Below are positions 20,662 to 34,735 of a DNA stretch of 64,000 bases, piece after piece. The stretch is from Chelonoidis abingdonii (taxonomy: Eukaryota; Chordata; Testudines; Testudinidae). The notes below the pieces were generated by a model. That model saw only the letters and a program-made list of their open reading frames with translations, had not been told where the DNA came from and made no database searches. The DNA lies in assembly GCF_003597395.2 (NCBI RefSeq), contig NC_133770.1, forward strand, positions 290,630,125-290,694,124. Reading direction: 5' to 3'. Numbering within the stretch: the stretch's first letter is position 1; every line of letters begins with the position of its first letter. The position numbers and the translations under genes were made by a program.

Positions 20662-21855
20662 ATGATGACTCCATTCCCTCCATCCAGGAAAGACCAGTGT
20701 GCCAGGGGGTTGAGTGAGTGGGGTAGAGAAGGCTATACAGCTTTACACCCCCCCAGCCCCTCACCCCCCCCATCAGAGACTCTTTGGCTGCCACAGAAGG
20801 AAAGCTCTCTACCCTATTTGTGCCCTCTGAACGGTGCAAAGGGGCCCAGGATCTGGCCAGCTGTTTTTCCTAACAGCTCAGCCTATATTTAAATGCTCCA
20901 TTTGTTGCTGGTGATAATGCAGCTCTCTCCCATGAGATATGTGCAGCATGTAACAACATAACAACACATTCTGAACACAGATAACTTCACATGCCTCAAT
21001 TAGTTAGCATTTGTGAAGTGCTTCGGAAAGGAAAAGTGCCAAATAACTGCTAAGCAGCAGTATTATCCTCACATGCCAACTCCAGGAATAGCCTCAAATT
21101 CCACCACAATTGCTTGCGCAGCGCACAGGTTCTCTCTGAAGCACTTCAGAATTATATCATTACCAGTACTGCTCGTTTAGTTACAATCGTCAGCACCATT
21201 TCTCTTCTCGTTTAGATAAATGAACTGACTGCTTGTGTTGATGTTGTATTTCCAGCTTGTTCCAGTTAAGCTTAATGTTTAAAAATGTTTCACTTCACTT
21301 TAAGTAACAATATGTTGCAGCACATAAACAGGCATCATTTTATGAACCTGCCGGCTTGGCAACACCTCCCGTCCCCCACGCACACCGTGATCCCCAAATG
21401 GAGACACGTACATTCTTGTAATTCTACGAAGTAAGAGCTAGAGCTAATATTCAAAGTGTAACTCTGTAAAACTGTAAATCATATTAGGTGAGCCTGAAGC
21501 TTCTTTCAGACTCAATTCAGTCAGGATGCCATTAAAACAGCAGCGTAAATGCCACTTGGATTGTGGGGGTATTTTTTTTTCCTTACAGGAGCATCTTGTT
21601 GCTCAGGGAGCAGAGTTTGGTCTTTGGTAAACCAATTACAATGTCAAACTGGCTTTCTTAGGACAGCATGTGCACATTAGCAAAAGCTTTCAGAAAGCGT
21701 GGCTACTTTCAGCTTTTCAAGAACGGTTTACCGATGAGAGTTTGTTTAATAAAATAGCAAAAACTCATTATACTTTACAACTTAAATGTAAGGATCTCAA
21801 ACCACTTAACAGACAATCAATGAGACTTAAATAGCCAGCAGTACGATTAAACTCA
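20662..21855. other. unassigned non-coding sequence
   Basis: No supported gene or repeat. Short C-runs near 20748-20770. Confidence 0.4.
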
Positions 21856-22125
21856 AGCTTTCAAAATCACAAGTCAGCCCCCCCCAAAATCACAAGATTG
21901 CCTTAAAAATGTGATTTTAAAAAGTAATAAATCTGGGGTCCTTTTTTTCCCCTGCCTTCTTGGCTCACCGTTGCAAGGTTCTCTTTTCAACCACGAATGC
22001 TAAAAAACTTACTTTAAAAAAAAAATGAAAGCTGAGATTTACACATAATCATCTCATGCCAGGAGCTGGGGCTTTAAGAAAAGTACTATGCAAAACCTGC
22101 ATTAAAATCACAAGAGTTGCCTTGT
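21856..22125. mobile_element. DNA-transposon-like MITE, old
   Basis: Opens with aatcacaagtcagcc...aatcacaagattgcc and closes with ttaaaatcacaagagttgcc, repeating the word atcacaag around an A/T-rich centre. By eye it fits a dispersed non-coding element. Ends and duplication are not clear. Confidence 0.35.
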
Positions 22126-22716
22126 GTTGAGCTCCACTACAGATGCCTCATTTTTTAACTTAGGTACCCAGATTTGAAAACATTTGTGTAGGGGCCTGCC
22201 TGAGCTTTTGACATGCTGAATGCACATACTCAAATCACAAAGGGCCTGATCCAAAGTCATCTGAAGTCAATGAGTTTTGAATGAGGTCCTTAGTGGTCTG
22301 ATTGCCAAAAGGAGCAAAACACATGTAGTTTCCATTGGCCTAGTGAGTGCTCAGCCTACACTCTAGCTCAGGCTACAGGAGCACTGGAAAGCTACTAGCA
22401 CTCTCTCCAATATTAGTTTACTCAACTAGCATCATCACCCACAGGTAAGTTTGGTGACCTCACTAATGCATCCAACTCCCTTTACTTTTGAGGTTTTAAA
22501 TACCATGAATTTTATAAGGCACTCTAGTGGCTAACTTTTTATTAAAGATAAATAGAATTGTTAACCGCTGCTTTCTTATTCTATTCTGTATGAGTTCTTA
22601 TACCATGTTCCGCACCATAGCATCTGAGCGCCTTCCAGTAGTGCATTAAGCAACACAACTAACATCGGTCACATGTTTGTTCTGTCATCCCCTCCCCAGG
22701 GTTTGGTTCATTTTAT

Positions 22717-22747
22717 ACACACACACACACACACGCACATGCACACA
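22717..22747. repeat. (CA)n microsatellite
   Basis: Mostly AC dinucleotides with GCAC interruptions at the right end. Confidence 0.9.
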
Positions 22748-22789
22748 GTGCAATGTGTTTAGATTAGAGAAGGCAGGTCAAGAAGTTCT

Positions 22790-23335
22790 GGCACTTGGAG
22801 TGGAAGGTGGTGAGGTTTGTGATGTAGTGGTGAGGGAGTTCATTCCACAGTCTTGAACCAGTACCTGACAAGCTTCTGTCTCCTGCACAAAACAAGATTT
22901 ACTCTTATGGTAGAAAGCTGACGTTGTCAGTCATGGTCTTCATCCCAGAGCTTTTGCCGTTGTTGTTTTTTTTAAAGATAACCTGGGTCCAACCCATTGG
23001 AGCACTTTTAAAATAAGGACCAAGCCTTTGAACCTGATTCAATATTCTAAGGGCAGCCAGTGTATGGAATGGAAAATGGGTCTGATGTGGCTCAGATGAT
23101 GTGCCACGGTGTTCTGTACCAGCTGGAGTTTTTTAAGGGCTGAAAGCTTTCTGCTCAACTCGGTTACATTGCTGTAGTCAAGCCAAGAGATGACAAAGGA
23201 ATGAATAACTGAGGCCAGGTCATCACTTGCTGGGAAGGGACGCGATGTTTGTGTTCTGTGCTGTGTGTTTTTATTAGTGACGGGGGTGGTGAAGAAATGC
23301 ACCTTGCACTAAGAACATAAAGTTACATGGAGTGT
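22790..23335 (-). pseudogene. L2-like LINE fragment, RT C-terminal part
   Basis: The minus-strand frame (23039-23302) reads VIHSFVISWLDYSNV, then LKKLQLVQNTVA, then HSIHWLPLEY. This corresponds to the SRLDYCN, LQ.VQN.AA and LHWLP blocks near the end of L2/Rex-type reverse transcriptases. The surrounding 0.5 kb is probably the same LINE. It is 5' truncated and eroded. CR1 copies in this window use different blocks here, so this is a separate LINE group. Confidence 0.6.
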
Positions 23336-23409
23336 CCTTGCCCTGGTCCTCTAAGGGCAATATTTTCCATATCCTGGCCTCATACCATTGAGATCTGTGA
23401 AAATAACAT

Positions 23410-24715
23410 TTGAGAACATAAGAACGGCCGTACTGGGTCAGATCAAAGGTCCATCTAGCCCAGTATCCTGTCTACCGACAGTGGCCAATGCCAGGTGCCC
23501 CAAAGGGAATGAATCTAACAGGTAATGATCAAGTGATCTCTCTCCTGCCATCCATCTCCACCCTCTGACAAACAGAGGCTAGGGACACCATTCCTTACCC
23601 ATCCCGGCTAACAGCCATTAATGGANNNNNNNNNNNNNNNNNNNNNNNNNNNNNNNNNNNNNNNNNNNNNNNNNNNNNNNNNNNNNNNNNNNNNNNNNNN
23701 NNNNNNNNNNNNNNNNNNNNNNNNNNNNNNNNNNNNNNNNNNNNNNNNNNNNNNNNNNNNNNNNNNNNNNNNNNNNNNNNNNNNNNNNNNNNNNNNNNNN
23801 NNNNNNNNNNNNNNNNNNNNNNNNNNNNNNNNNNNNNNNNNNNNNNNNNNNNNNNNNNNNNNNNNNNNNNNNNNNNNNNNNNNNNNNNNNNNNNNNNNNN
23901 NNNNNNNNNNNNNNNNNNNNNNNNNNNNNNNNNNNNNNNNNNNNNNNNNNNNNNNNNNNNNNNNNNNNNNNNNNNNNNNNNNNNNNNNNNNNNNNNNNNN
24001 NNNNNNNNNNNNNNNNNNNNNNNNNNNNNNNNNNNNNNNNNNNNNNNNNNNNNNNNNNNNNNNNNNNNNNNNNNNNNNNNNNNNNNNNNNNNNNNNNNNN
24101 NNNNNNNNNNNNNNNNNNNNNNNNNNNNNNNNNNNNNNNNNNNNNNNNNNNNNNNNNNNNNNNNNNNNNNNNNNNNNNNNNNNNNNNNNNNNNNNNNNNN
24201 NNNNNNNNNNNNNNNNNNNNNNNNNNNNNNNNNNNNNNNNNNNNNNNNNNNNNNNNNNNNNNNNNNNNNNNNNNNNNNNNNNNNNNNNNNNNNNNNNNNN
24301 NNNNNNNNNNNNNNNNNNNNNNNNNNNNNNNNNNNNNNNNNNNNNNNNNNNNNNNNNNNNNNNNNNNNNNNNNNNNNNNNNNNNNNNNNNNNNNNNNGCT
24401 CTCAGTCCCTGAAAGGATCTTCCCTCTTATCCCATTATACCTTTATTTACATAAGAGCCTTTGGTGAGAGACCTTGTCAAAGGCTTTCTGGAAATCTAAG
24501 TACACTCTCTCCACTGGATCCCTCTTGTCCACATGTTTGTTGACCCCTTCAAAGAACTCTAATAGATTAGTAAGACACGATTTCCCTTTACAGAAACCAT
24601 GTTGACTTCTGCCCAACAATTTATGTTCTTCTATGTGTCCGACAATTTTATTCTTTACTATTGTTTCAACTAATTTGCCCAGTATGGACATTAGACCTTG
24701 AACTTGTAGGAAGCT
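23410..24715 (-). mobile_element. CR1 LINE, split by an assembly gap
   Basis: The 3' end (taagaacggccgtactgggtcag...) lies at 23415-23625, and coding sequence resumes at 24398. Order and strand agree with one element whose middle is in the gap. The 772-N size plausibly fits the missing RT C-terminal part. Confidence 0.75.
23626..24397. other. assembly gap, 772 N
   Basis: Non-round length suggests an estimated size. It lies wholly inside the CR1 copy. Confidence 0.95.
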
Positions 24716-24742
24716 AGTGTGACAAGCAGAGGATGGGTCCAA
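24443..24742 (-). pseudogene. CR1 ORF2 reverse transcriptase, central fragment
   Basis: The open minus frame contains LVETIVKNKIVGHIEEHKLL, GFCKGKSCLTNLLEFFEG and VYLDFQKAFDKVSHQRL, the fingers and palm blocks of CR1 RT including the first catalytic Asp (LDFQKAFD). The FADD block would be in the gap. CR1 homology ends about 24715; the first residues of the frame are flanking sequence. Confidence 0.8.
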
Positions 24743-26165
24743 CGTGCTCAGAGTAGCCTATGTTGCTAAGGAGATGTGCTGTTGGATTCTGTCCTAAGAG
24801 CTGATGGCTTCAATGGCCAAATAGATCACACCACTGCAGTCCAGCTGGTAGGTAACACACATGCATTCTTGAGGCTAAATCATCTGCCAAGATGGGATAC
24901 AGTCTCCCAGCGAGTCACAGATGAATGAGCTGCCTGTGGCTGATATTTGCCACTTTCATAGATAGTGTGCTGAACGGTATGGCCCACTGGTCAGACCCGG
25001 CATGGCAGTCATATTAATTATGTAAGGAGCCAGACTACATCTTTGTATTGGGTCCTGATATCACCCCCTCTTCCAAAAGAAAAAAAAATGCTTCATCAAA
25101 ATGCTTCTCTTTGTTTCTCAGACATTGGCCTTCAATTCTAGAAATCAAGGGACCAATTGTGAATTAATTCAATCATTTGCCCTGACCATTCCTTTCATGT
25201 TCACTGTGTTTTAAAAATACATCAGTGTCAGAATTCCAGTATTATCAAGGCACCTGCTCACCTTTCCTGTGACCTTTGTTTCCCCCTCAGTCACTCAGGA
25301 AGTTATTTATACTGTGGATATGCCAGTATCAGGTTTGTTTTAAGTATGGAAATCCATCAAATAGGTCTTAAAACAGTTCAAGAATAAAGGTGCAGAAGGA
25401 TTGCTTCTGACAGAACCAGACAAAATCAATTAATTGATCTCCAGCAGACAGGGATAATTTTATTTCCTAGTCTATTAAAGAAGATCAGAATTGGCTAGCT
25501 AATTTTACTAGAGAAATATCTGTCACCAGTCATTAAGCAGCACATGATGGAGAGAACTCGGATGGAGAAACTAAAAACTGCTTTTCCGTCTAGAAATTGC
25601 ATTACTTATTACATAGCCTTTAGAACTCCAGGATCAAACATCAGCACGAGTCTTTTGTTTCAACAAAAAGTGTTTTTTCTCTCTACACAATAGTATTTTC
25701 TACAAATCAACAATTGACCATTCATGTCTGTAAATACTGACACTTATGTTTGTGCCTTTGAGTAAGAGAACATTAATATTAATTGCAAATATCTCACCAA
25801 GAAAAAACAAATTGAAGCATGTAACCTATTGATAACTGGTCCCCAGTACACAAGCCTGGACCACACAAAGAATCCTGATTATTTTCTATTTAGACATTCT
25901 TGATCATCCAGGCCACTTACTGTAGTTTTGAATGTTAACCATTTATTTAGAGAACAGACAATTTTGACTACTTCATGGAATTTGATTAACAACAGATGCC
26001 TTTGGGCTTTTATGAGGAAGGGCTTACCAGAACCCTCTTGTTTTGTCCTTTGGAAAATATTTTTATTTATTTAAGCCGTTGTTTCTAAAGCACTCACTGT
26101 TGGCCTCACTCTGCTCACACTGAAGTCAATGACTTTCAGAGGAGAGTGAGGCCACTCAGCCCTTT
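24716..26165. other. unassigned non-coding sequence
   Basis: 1.45 kb without a recognisable gene or repeat, possibly unique sequence. An inverted match (ggcctcactctgctcacactgaagtcaatg against gagagtgaggcc) lies at 26100-26160. Confidence 0.4.
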
Positions 26166-26826
26166 AGAAAATCATAAGAACAAAAGAACGGCCCATACTC
26201 GGTCAGACAAATGGTTCGTCTAGCCCAGTATCTTGTCTTCTAACAGTGACCAGTGCCAGATGCTTCAGTAGGAATGAACAGAACAGAACATGGCAATTAT
26301 GGAGAGACCCATCTCCTGTTGTCCAGTCTGAGCTTCTGGACATCGATAATTTAGGGATGCCCAGAGCATGGAGTTGTATCCCGAACATCCTGGCTAATAC
26401 TCATTGATGGGCCTAACCTCCATTAATTTATCTGATTCTTTTCTGATCCTGCTCATACTTTTGGCCTTCACAGGATCCCTTGGAAACAAGTTACAGAGGT
26501 TGATTACGTCTTGTGTGAAGAAGTACTTATTTATGTTTGCTTTAAACCTGCTGCCTATTAATATGATTGGGGTGACCACCAATTCTTGCATTATGTGAAG
26601 GAGTAGACAATACTTCCTTATTCACTTTCTCCACACCACTCATGGTGTAATAGACCTCTACCATATCCCCGCTTAGTCATCCCTTTTTAAGATGAAAAGT
26701 TCCCAGTCCTCTTAATCTCGCTGCACATGGAAGTTGTTCCATATCTCTAATCATGTTTCTTACTCTTCTCTGTAATGTTTCCAATTCTAATATATCTTTT
26801 TTGAGATGTGGTGACCACAACTGCAC

Positions 26827-27255
26827 TCAGTATTTAAAGTGTGGGCGTACCATGGATTTATTTAGTGACATTACATTTTCTCTATTATTCTCTACCCCTT
26901 GCCTGATTGTTCCTAATATTCTGTTAGCTTTTTTCACTGCCACTGCATATTGTGCAGATGTTTTCAGAAAACTATCCACAATGACTCCAAGATCTCTTTC
27001 CTGAATGGTAACAGCTAATTTAAACTCCATTATTTTGTATTCATAGTTGGGATTGTGTTTTCCAGTGTGCATTAGTTGGCACTTATCAACATTGACTTTC
27101 ATCTGCCATTTTGTTGCCCAGTTTTTCAGTTTAGTGAGATCCCTTTGTAACTCTTTGCAATCAGCTTTGGACTTAACTAGCTTGAGCAATTTTGTTTTGA
27201 CTGCAAACTTTGCCATGTCCCTCTTCACCATCTTGTCCAGATTATTTATGAACAC
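26827..27255 (-). pseudogene. CR1 ORF2, RT palm to thumb relic
   Basis: The 142-codon open frame reads FINNLDK, then KFAVKTKLLKLVKSKADC, NWATKWQMKVNVDKC, ERDLGVIVD and SMVRPHFKY. The catalytic FADD box is FAVK here, so the enzyme would be dead even if expressed. Confidence 0.8.
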
Positions 27256-27370
27256 AGCAGAACCTCAGAGTTATGAATGCCTCAGGAATGGAGGTTGTTC
27301 ATAACTCTGAAATGTTCGGAACTGTGCACAAAACGTTATGGTTGTTCTTTCAAAAGTTTACAACTGAACA
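27245..27370. mobile_element. DNA-transposon fragment inside CR1
   Basis: agaacctcagagttatgaatgcctc...ggaggttgttcataactctgaaatgttcgg contains internal inverted words (cagagttatgaa and ttcataactctg). It interrupts CR1 text, which resumes at ctatgtatctgataattc. About 400 bp of CR1 sequence expected between the two sides is missing. Confidence 0.45.
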
Positions 27371-28573
27371 TTGACTTGGTGTCTATCTATGTATCTGATA
27401 ATTCTGTTTTTTGCTATAGTTTCAACCAGTTTACCTGGTATTGAAGTTAGGGTTACTGGCCTGTAATTGCCAGGATTGCCTCTGGATCCTTTTTAAAAAA
27501 CAAATAGGCATAATATTATCTATCCTCCAGTACAGAGGCTGATTTAAGTGATAGGTTACATATCACAGTTAGTAGTTCTGCAATTTCATATTTGAGTTCC
27601 TTCAGAAGTTGTTCCCAGACCACCTCTACTGATATCTGGAACAGCACCTCAGATACTTCACCAAAAGAATGGCTGTGGGAATCTTCCTCACATCTTCTGC
27701 AGTGAAGACTGATGCAAAGAATTCATTTAGCTTCTCTGCAGGAGCTGTGTGTTCCTTGAGTAACTCTTTAGCGCTTTGATCTTCCAGTGGCCTCGTGGAT
27801 TCTTTGGCTGGCTTCCTGCTACTAATGTACTTAATTTTTTTGCTAGCTTTTCTGTCTTCTGATAGTTGTTCTTGAAGTTCTTTTTTGGCTTGCCTAATTA
27901 AACTTTTATACTTGAGTTGCCAGAGTTTATGCTCCTTTCGATTTTCCTCACGAAGATTTGAGTTTCAGTTTTCAAATGATGTATTTTTGCCTCTAACTGC
28001 CTCTTTTACTCGGTGGTTTAGCTACGGAAGCATTTTTATTTTATTTTTTTGTTCCTCTGTTTTTTTCCTTCAGGGTATAAATTTAGTCTGAGCCTCTATG
28101 ATGTTGTTTTTAAATAGTTTCCATGTAGCTTGAATGCATTTCTCTCTTGTGCCTATTCTTTTTAAATTTCCATTTAACTAGCTTCTTCATTATGTGTAGT
28201 TCCTCTTTTTGAAGATAAATGCTACTGTGGTAGGTTTCTTTGGTGTTTTCCCCTCTACAACTATGTTAAATTTAATTACATTATGGCCTCTATTATCTGG
28301 TCGTTCAGCTCTATTCACTTCTGGATCAGATCTTGCGCTCCACTTAGGACTAAATAAAGAATTACCTCTCCCCTTGGGAGTTCCAGGACTAGCTTCTCTA
28401 CAAAGCAGTCATTAATGGTGTCTAGAAATTTTTTCTCTGCATCATAGCCTGAGGGGATATGTACCAAGCCAACAGAGGGTTAATTGAAATCCCTCATTCT
28501 TGGGTTTTCTATCTTTGTAGCTTCTCTGAACTTTGAGCATTTTACAATCACTGTCATTATATTAGGCAGGCAA

Positions 28574-28762
28574 TCAGTAGCATATTCCTACTGTGGTATT
28601 CAAGCATGGAATTTGAATCCATAGAGATTCTATGGTACATTTTGATTTATTTAAGATTTTTCCTATATTTGACTGTATGCTTTCTTTCCCATACAGTGCT
28701 ACTCCTCCACTAGCACAACCTACTCTGTCATTCCTTGATATTTTGTACCCCAGAATTACCAT
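28574..28762 (-). pseudogene. CR1 ORF2 endonuclease relic
   Basis: The frame contains GYKISRNDRVGCASGGVALY and ESLWIQI, corresponding to the RxGGGVALYV and ESLWV.I blocks of CR1 endonuclease. Only a short part is open. Confidence 0.75.
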
Positions 28763-28934
28763 GTCCTATTGATTATCATCTTTCCACCAGGTTTCTATGA
28801 TGCATATTATAACATCATCATCAAATACCAGGCGTTCAAGCTCACCTATCTTAGTATTTAGATTGCAGAGAGAGCTAAAACGTACAGAACACAGTAAACT
28901 CTTTGCAGATTAAACCATTTTGTGATTAAGTTAC

Positions 28935-29639
28935 AATCATAGAATCATAGAATCAAAAGGTTGGAAGGGACCTCATGAGGTCATCTAGTCCAACCCCCTG
29001 CTAAAGGCAGGACCATTTTCCCTAAATAATCCCAGCCAGGGTGCAGTCTAGCCGGACTTTAAATAGCTCTAAAGATGGAGATTCTACCACCTCCCTAGGT
29101 AACCCATTCCAATACTTCACCACTCTCCTAGTCAGAAAGTTTTTTCTAATATCCAGCCTCGACTTCCGCAACTGCAACTTCAAACCATTGCTCCTTGTTC
29201 TGTCCTCCGTCACCACTGAGAACAGCCTAGCTCCCTCCTCCTTGGAGCACCCCTTCAAGTAGTTGAAGGTTGCTATCAAATCCCCCCTTAGTCTTCTCTT
29301 CTGCAGGCTAAATAAGCTTAGTTCCTTCAGTCTCTCTTCATAAGTCATGTGCTCTAGTCCTCTAATCATTTTTGTTGCCCTCCGCTGGACTCTCTCCAAT
29401 TGTTCCACGTCCTTTTTGTAGTGTGGCGCCCAAAACTGGACACAATATTCCAGATGCGGCCTCACCAGTGCCGAATAGAGGGGAATAATCACATCCCTCG
29501 ATCTGCTGGCAACACTCCTACTAATACAGCCCAGTATGCTATTAGCCTTTTTGGCTACAAGAGCACACTGTAGGCTCATGTTCAACTTTCCATCTACCGT
29601 AACCCCAAGATCCTTTTCTTCAGCACTGCTACTTAGCCA
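28935..29639 (-). mobile_element. CR1 LINE, second subfamily, young-looking
   Basis: The 3' end carries tandem aatcatag words (caatcatagaatcatag), the short repeat typical of CR1 3' ends, followed by ggttggaagggacctcatg. It is 5' truncated at about 29639. It differs from the neighbouring 26.2-28.9 kb copy in its whole 3' region and is far better preserved. Confidence 0.85.
29022..29585 (-). pseudogene. CR1 ORF2 C-terminus, still open (187 codons)
   Basis: Blocks in order: [92 protein letters not shown]. This is the thumb and C-terminal part of CR1 reverse transcriptase, after the FADD site. No stop or frameshift is seen across it, unlike every other LINE relic here. The initial Met is internal; the real protein would begin far upstream, in sequence lost by 5' truncation. 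It cannot make a working enzyme. Confidence 0.85.
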
Positions 29640-29683
29640 AAGTCCCTTGATTAAAAGGCATCAAGTCCCTTGATTAAAAGGCA
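29640..29683. repeat. 21-bp direct repeat at the CR1 5' junction
   Basis: Two identical 21-bp copies (aagtcccttgatt...aaggca) at 29640-29660 and 29663-29683 separated by TC. Confidence 0.85.
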
Positions 29684-31785
<2,102 letters not shown>

Positions 31786-32967
31786 TCACAAATGTCACAG
31801 ACAAGATTATGACAGCACCCCCAGGGTGCAGCCTGGGATTGTGCCACCTTAACTCTCTCCAGACTAGGCTGTATTTCACAATGCCTTGCTAGTGACCAGC
31901 GGCAAACCCCTCCAGGTGCTGTGATCACTCAACACGACAGCATGTGGAGCCCCACACCCAGCTAGATTGCATAAATGCTCCCACAGTCACTCATGAATCA
32001 GAGAAAGGCACCAGAACCATATCCCCCCAGCTTCCAGCACTGTATCTCAGGAATAGTCTGTCTTGCACTGCTCAACATGAGCACTGCGGATTTATTAATT
32101 GGTTCACCACTTCATCAATGGAAAGTGGGCCTACATCAACCTTTGCAAACCTGACCAAATTACCAAACACTTCAGGCAAACTCATTGGTAAAGATAAACA
32201 GTTAAACAAATGTATTGACTACCAAAGATAAAATTTAAGTGATATTAAGTGTTAGGCAAAAAGTCAGAGTTAGTTACCAAAAGAAAAGAAATATAAGCAT
32301 GTAGTCTAAACTCTCAACCCTATTAGACTGGGCAACATCTAGATTAAGCTGATTTTCTCACCCCACTGGATACTGCAGGCCTTAATATACAGGTTTGTCT
32401 TAAACCTGGGCCAGTCTCCTGTGCTGGAGTCTTGTCTTCTTCTCAGTGTCTTAGTTGCTTGCAGCGTAGGTGGGGACAGGAGAAGGGCCCAGTATGTGTC
32501 CTCTCTGTCTGATTTATACCCTCAGTCCACGTGCTTGGAAACACAAGTCCAGGCATGTCTGGGGGGCATTGCTGAGTCTCCAGGTAAGGTTGAGCAATTC
32601 CCCTGATGTGGCCTCATGCAGGTGAGTCATTGCATTGTAGCTCCCTTGCTGGACAATGGTTGTTGATGGGCTGATTGATACCCTGCCTGAGTGTTGATTA
32701 CTTTCCTTGCTGTTGCTTCTGGGGGGCTAATATCTGGCTGATTCCCCAATTTACAGCATGCTATAATGACCACCATACAACACAATTCTCATAACTTCAT
32801 ATGCATTAATGATACACATATATGGATAGAGAAATGACTTTCAGCAGATCATGACCTTTCCCCTGATACCTTACAAGGCATGGGTTATATGTAAGATCAC
32901 GATTATATGAAAATGAGGATGATGGGGGTTCCAAGACTCTCCCCCCCAGGTGTAGAATGTCACAAAT
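31786..32967 (-). mobile_element. LTR-type repeat, probable solo LTR
   Basis: An 8-bp word TCACAAAT occurs at both ends (31786-31793 and 32960-32967), and TGTCACA is at both termini. On the minus strand a gtataaatc TATA box (near 32513) and an aataaa signal (near 32092) are in the right order and spacing for a U3-R layout. No coding frame. Exact ends are uncertain because the terminal repeats overlap the flanking words. Confidence 0.5.
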
Positions 32968-33181
32968 ACGGCCCCCAGATTTGTTTACTTCACACATACA
33001 CAGTGGTCTTAGGTAGAGAAGCAGAGTGTAAGTGCAGAGAAGGATGTCTCATGAGCATCAGTCTGAGCGTAGATAGCTGTCTACTGTACACAACGGGGGA
33101 GGTGGGAAAGGGTGCCTGACATTCTGGTGCCACGGAGTAGTAGCAGATGCATTGGAAGGCTTTCCATTTAGCATCCAAAGG

Positions 33182-33311
33182 GACCAGGGCTGCTGGAACA
33201 ATTTGTATAGTGGGGAGTGCCCAGAGCCATTGATCCAAAATGTAAACCCTGTATATGATGGAAACCACTTCAAGTCAGGGGGAGCAGCAGCACCCTCAGT
33301 TCCAGCACCTA
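33182..33311. mobile_element. small hAT-like MITE
   Basis: ccagggctgctggaacaattt on the left and cagttccagcacct on the right are inverted. About 130 bp, with gtaaaccctgtatatgatgg inside. The flanking duplication is not clear. Confidence 0.5.
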
Positions 33312-34735
33312 AAAGAGGGGCTCTAGTTTGGAATTCTGCCCAGCTTCTGCAATAGGGGAGACTCTCTTCAGACTATTAGGTTCATTTGTATCATGCATAA
33401 AGGTGCGCTAAATGCCTCCCACCCACTCCAATACATCAATGCAAGGCTGGGCAAGATTCTGATGTTGTATATTTTCAAATCAGGAGACAGTACTACACTG
33501 TAGCTATCTGATAAGTTTAGTTGCCCACTCCTGGCTGTATGTTTTCCAGGTGACTGGCCTTTTATTTCACTGATGATTTAAACATTATTTTTTTCTTAAC
33601 CCCTGCCCCTCTCGAGCAATCTCATTTTTCAAAAGGCGCTTTGCTGAGCTTTATTTCCTCCACTGGAAAAATATGCATTGCAGACAGTGATTCCAGACTG
33701 ACAAGAACTACAACTATGCAATTTATATTATATATAAATAAAATAATTGCCAAACATTCCATTTTTTTTAATATATACCCCCAAGGTAAGGAAATGAATG
33801 TATCAGTCAAGTCAGTGTTATGTCATAATGATTTCCAGTAAAATTCAGGAGCAGTGAAGGTAAACTCAGTGTGATGCTCTGGTAGAGCTAATGTTATTTG
33901 TACCTTACCTAGCTTTCTAAAACTGTAACAAGATTGGCCCACCCTCATTTTACTCTTGATAAAGCCCTCGGTAGGACGGACATAAAAGTTATGTTTGTCA
34001 AAGATACTTCAGTGGAGGGCACCAATAGCACAAACAATAGACCCAGAGAAGAGCTGAAGTCACATAGCTTAAAGAAAAAGAATAAATGTTCAAAAGTGAC
34101 CAGTGATTTTGGGTGCTGCACCTGACTTATCCTTAAAGGGACCCAATTTTCAAAACATGGTCCTTTGAAAATAAGGTGCTTAAAGCTGGGCACTCACAAA
34201 ATAGAGGCACTCATACTCACTAATCACTCAGGACAATTTAAGCCAAAATGTATCACAGGGTAGTTAGTTAAAAGAGCATTACCTAAAAGTAGAGTAGCTA
34301 CCTGGCCGATTGTGCTGTTACCGAGGGCCAACGTATGACATCAGTATTTGCAGTATTGTAGAAAATATTGCCAATACTGAAGATATGTCACATACTTATC
34401 TAAGACGACCGGCGAGTGTTTAGGGAATGCCCCTGGGCACCTCTCTGTTGGACAGCACTTTGAGTGCTTTTAAACGAAGCACTACATGCCACACTAACAT
34501 TTCAGAACAAGAATAAAGCAGGTGCAAGGCAACCCAGCTGGTGATATGACATGGGGGACAGGCCTGCCAATGGCAGCCCTCCGTCTTTAGCGAGGCTGCC
34601 ATTGATCAGTCCAAGCACCTCTGAGTTTGGATTGGCTGGTGGAGTACTGCCCATAACGAGAGCACTGGATAGAAGTAGGCCTCTCTATGCTACTCCACAA
34701 GAGTTTGTGAGTATCCCACACTCGCTCCCTGAGAG
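33312..34735. other. unassigned non-coding sequence
   Basis: No supported gene. 34095-34200 shares words with 18.6 kb (aaagggaccc.attttca, ttgaaaataaggtgct), probably an old inverted repeat. Confidence 0.4.

Larger units (their letters stand above)
26166..28930 (-). mobile_element. long CR1 LINE (about 2.7 kb)
   Basis: The 3' end is at 26170 (ataagaacaaaagaacggcc...). RT relic lies at 26.8-27.25 kb, the region upstream of RT at 27.4-28.3 kb and endonuclease at 28.57-28.76 kb, all on the minus strand. Between 27245 and 27370 a foreign fragment replaces several hundred bases of the RT. It ends near a second CR1 copy at 28.93 kb. Numerous stops. Confidence 0.8.

Noticed and set aside
23621..24412. 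263-codon open frame
   Set aside because: Almost all of it is undetermined bases of the assembly gap.
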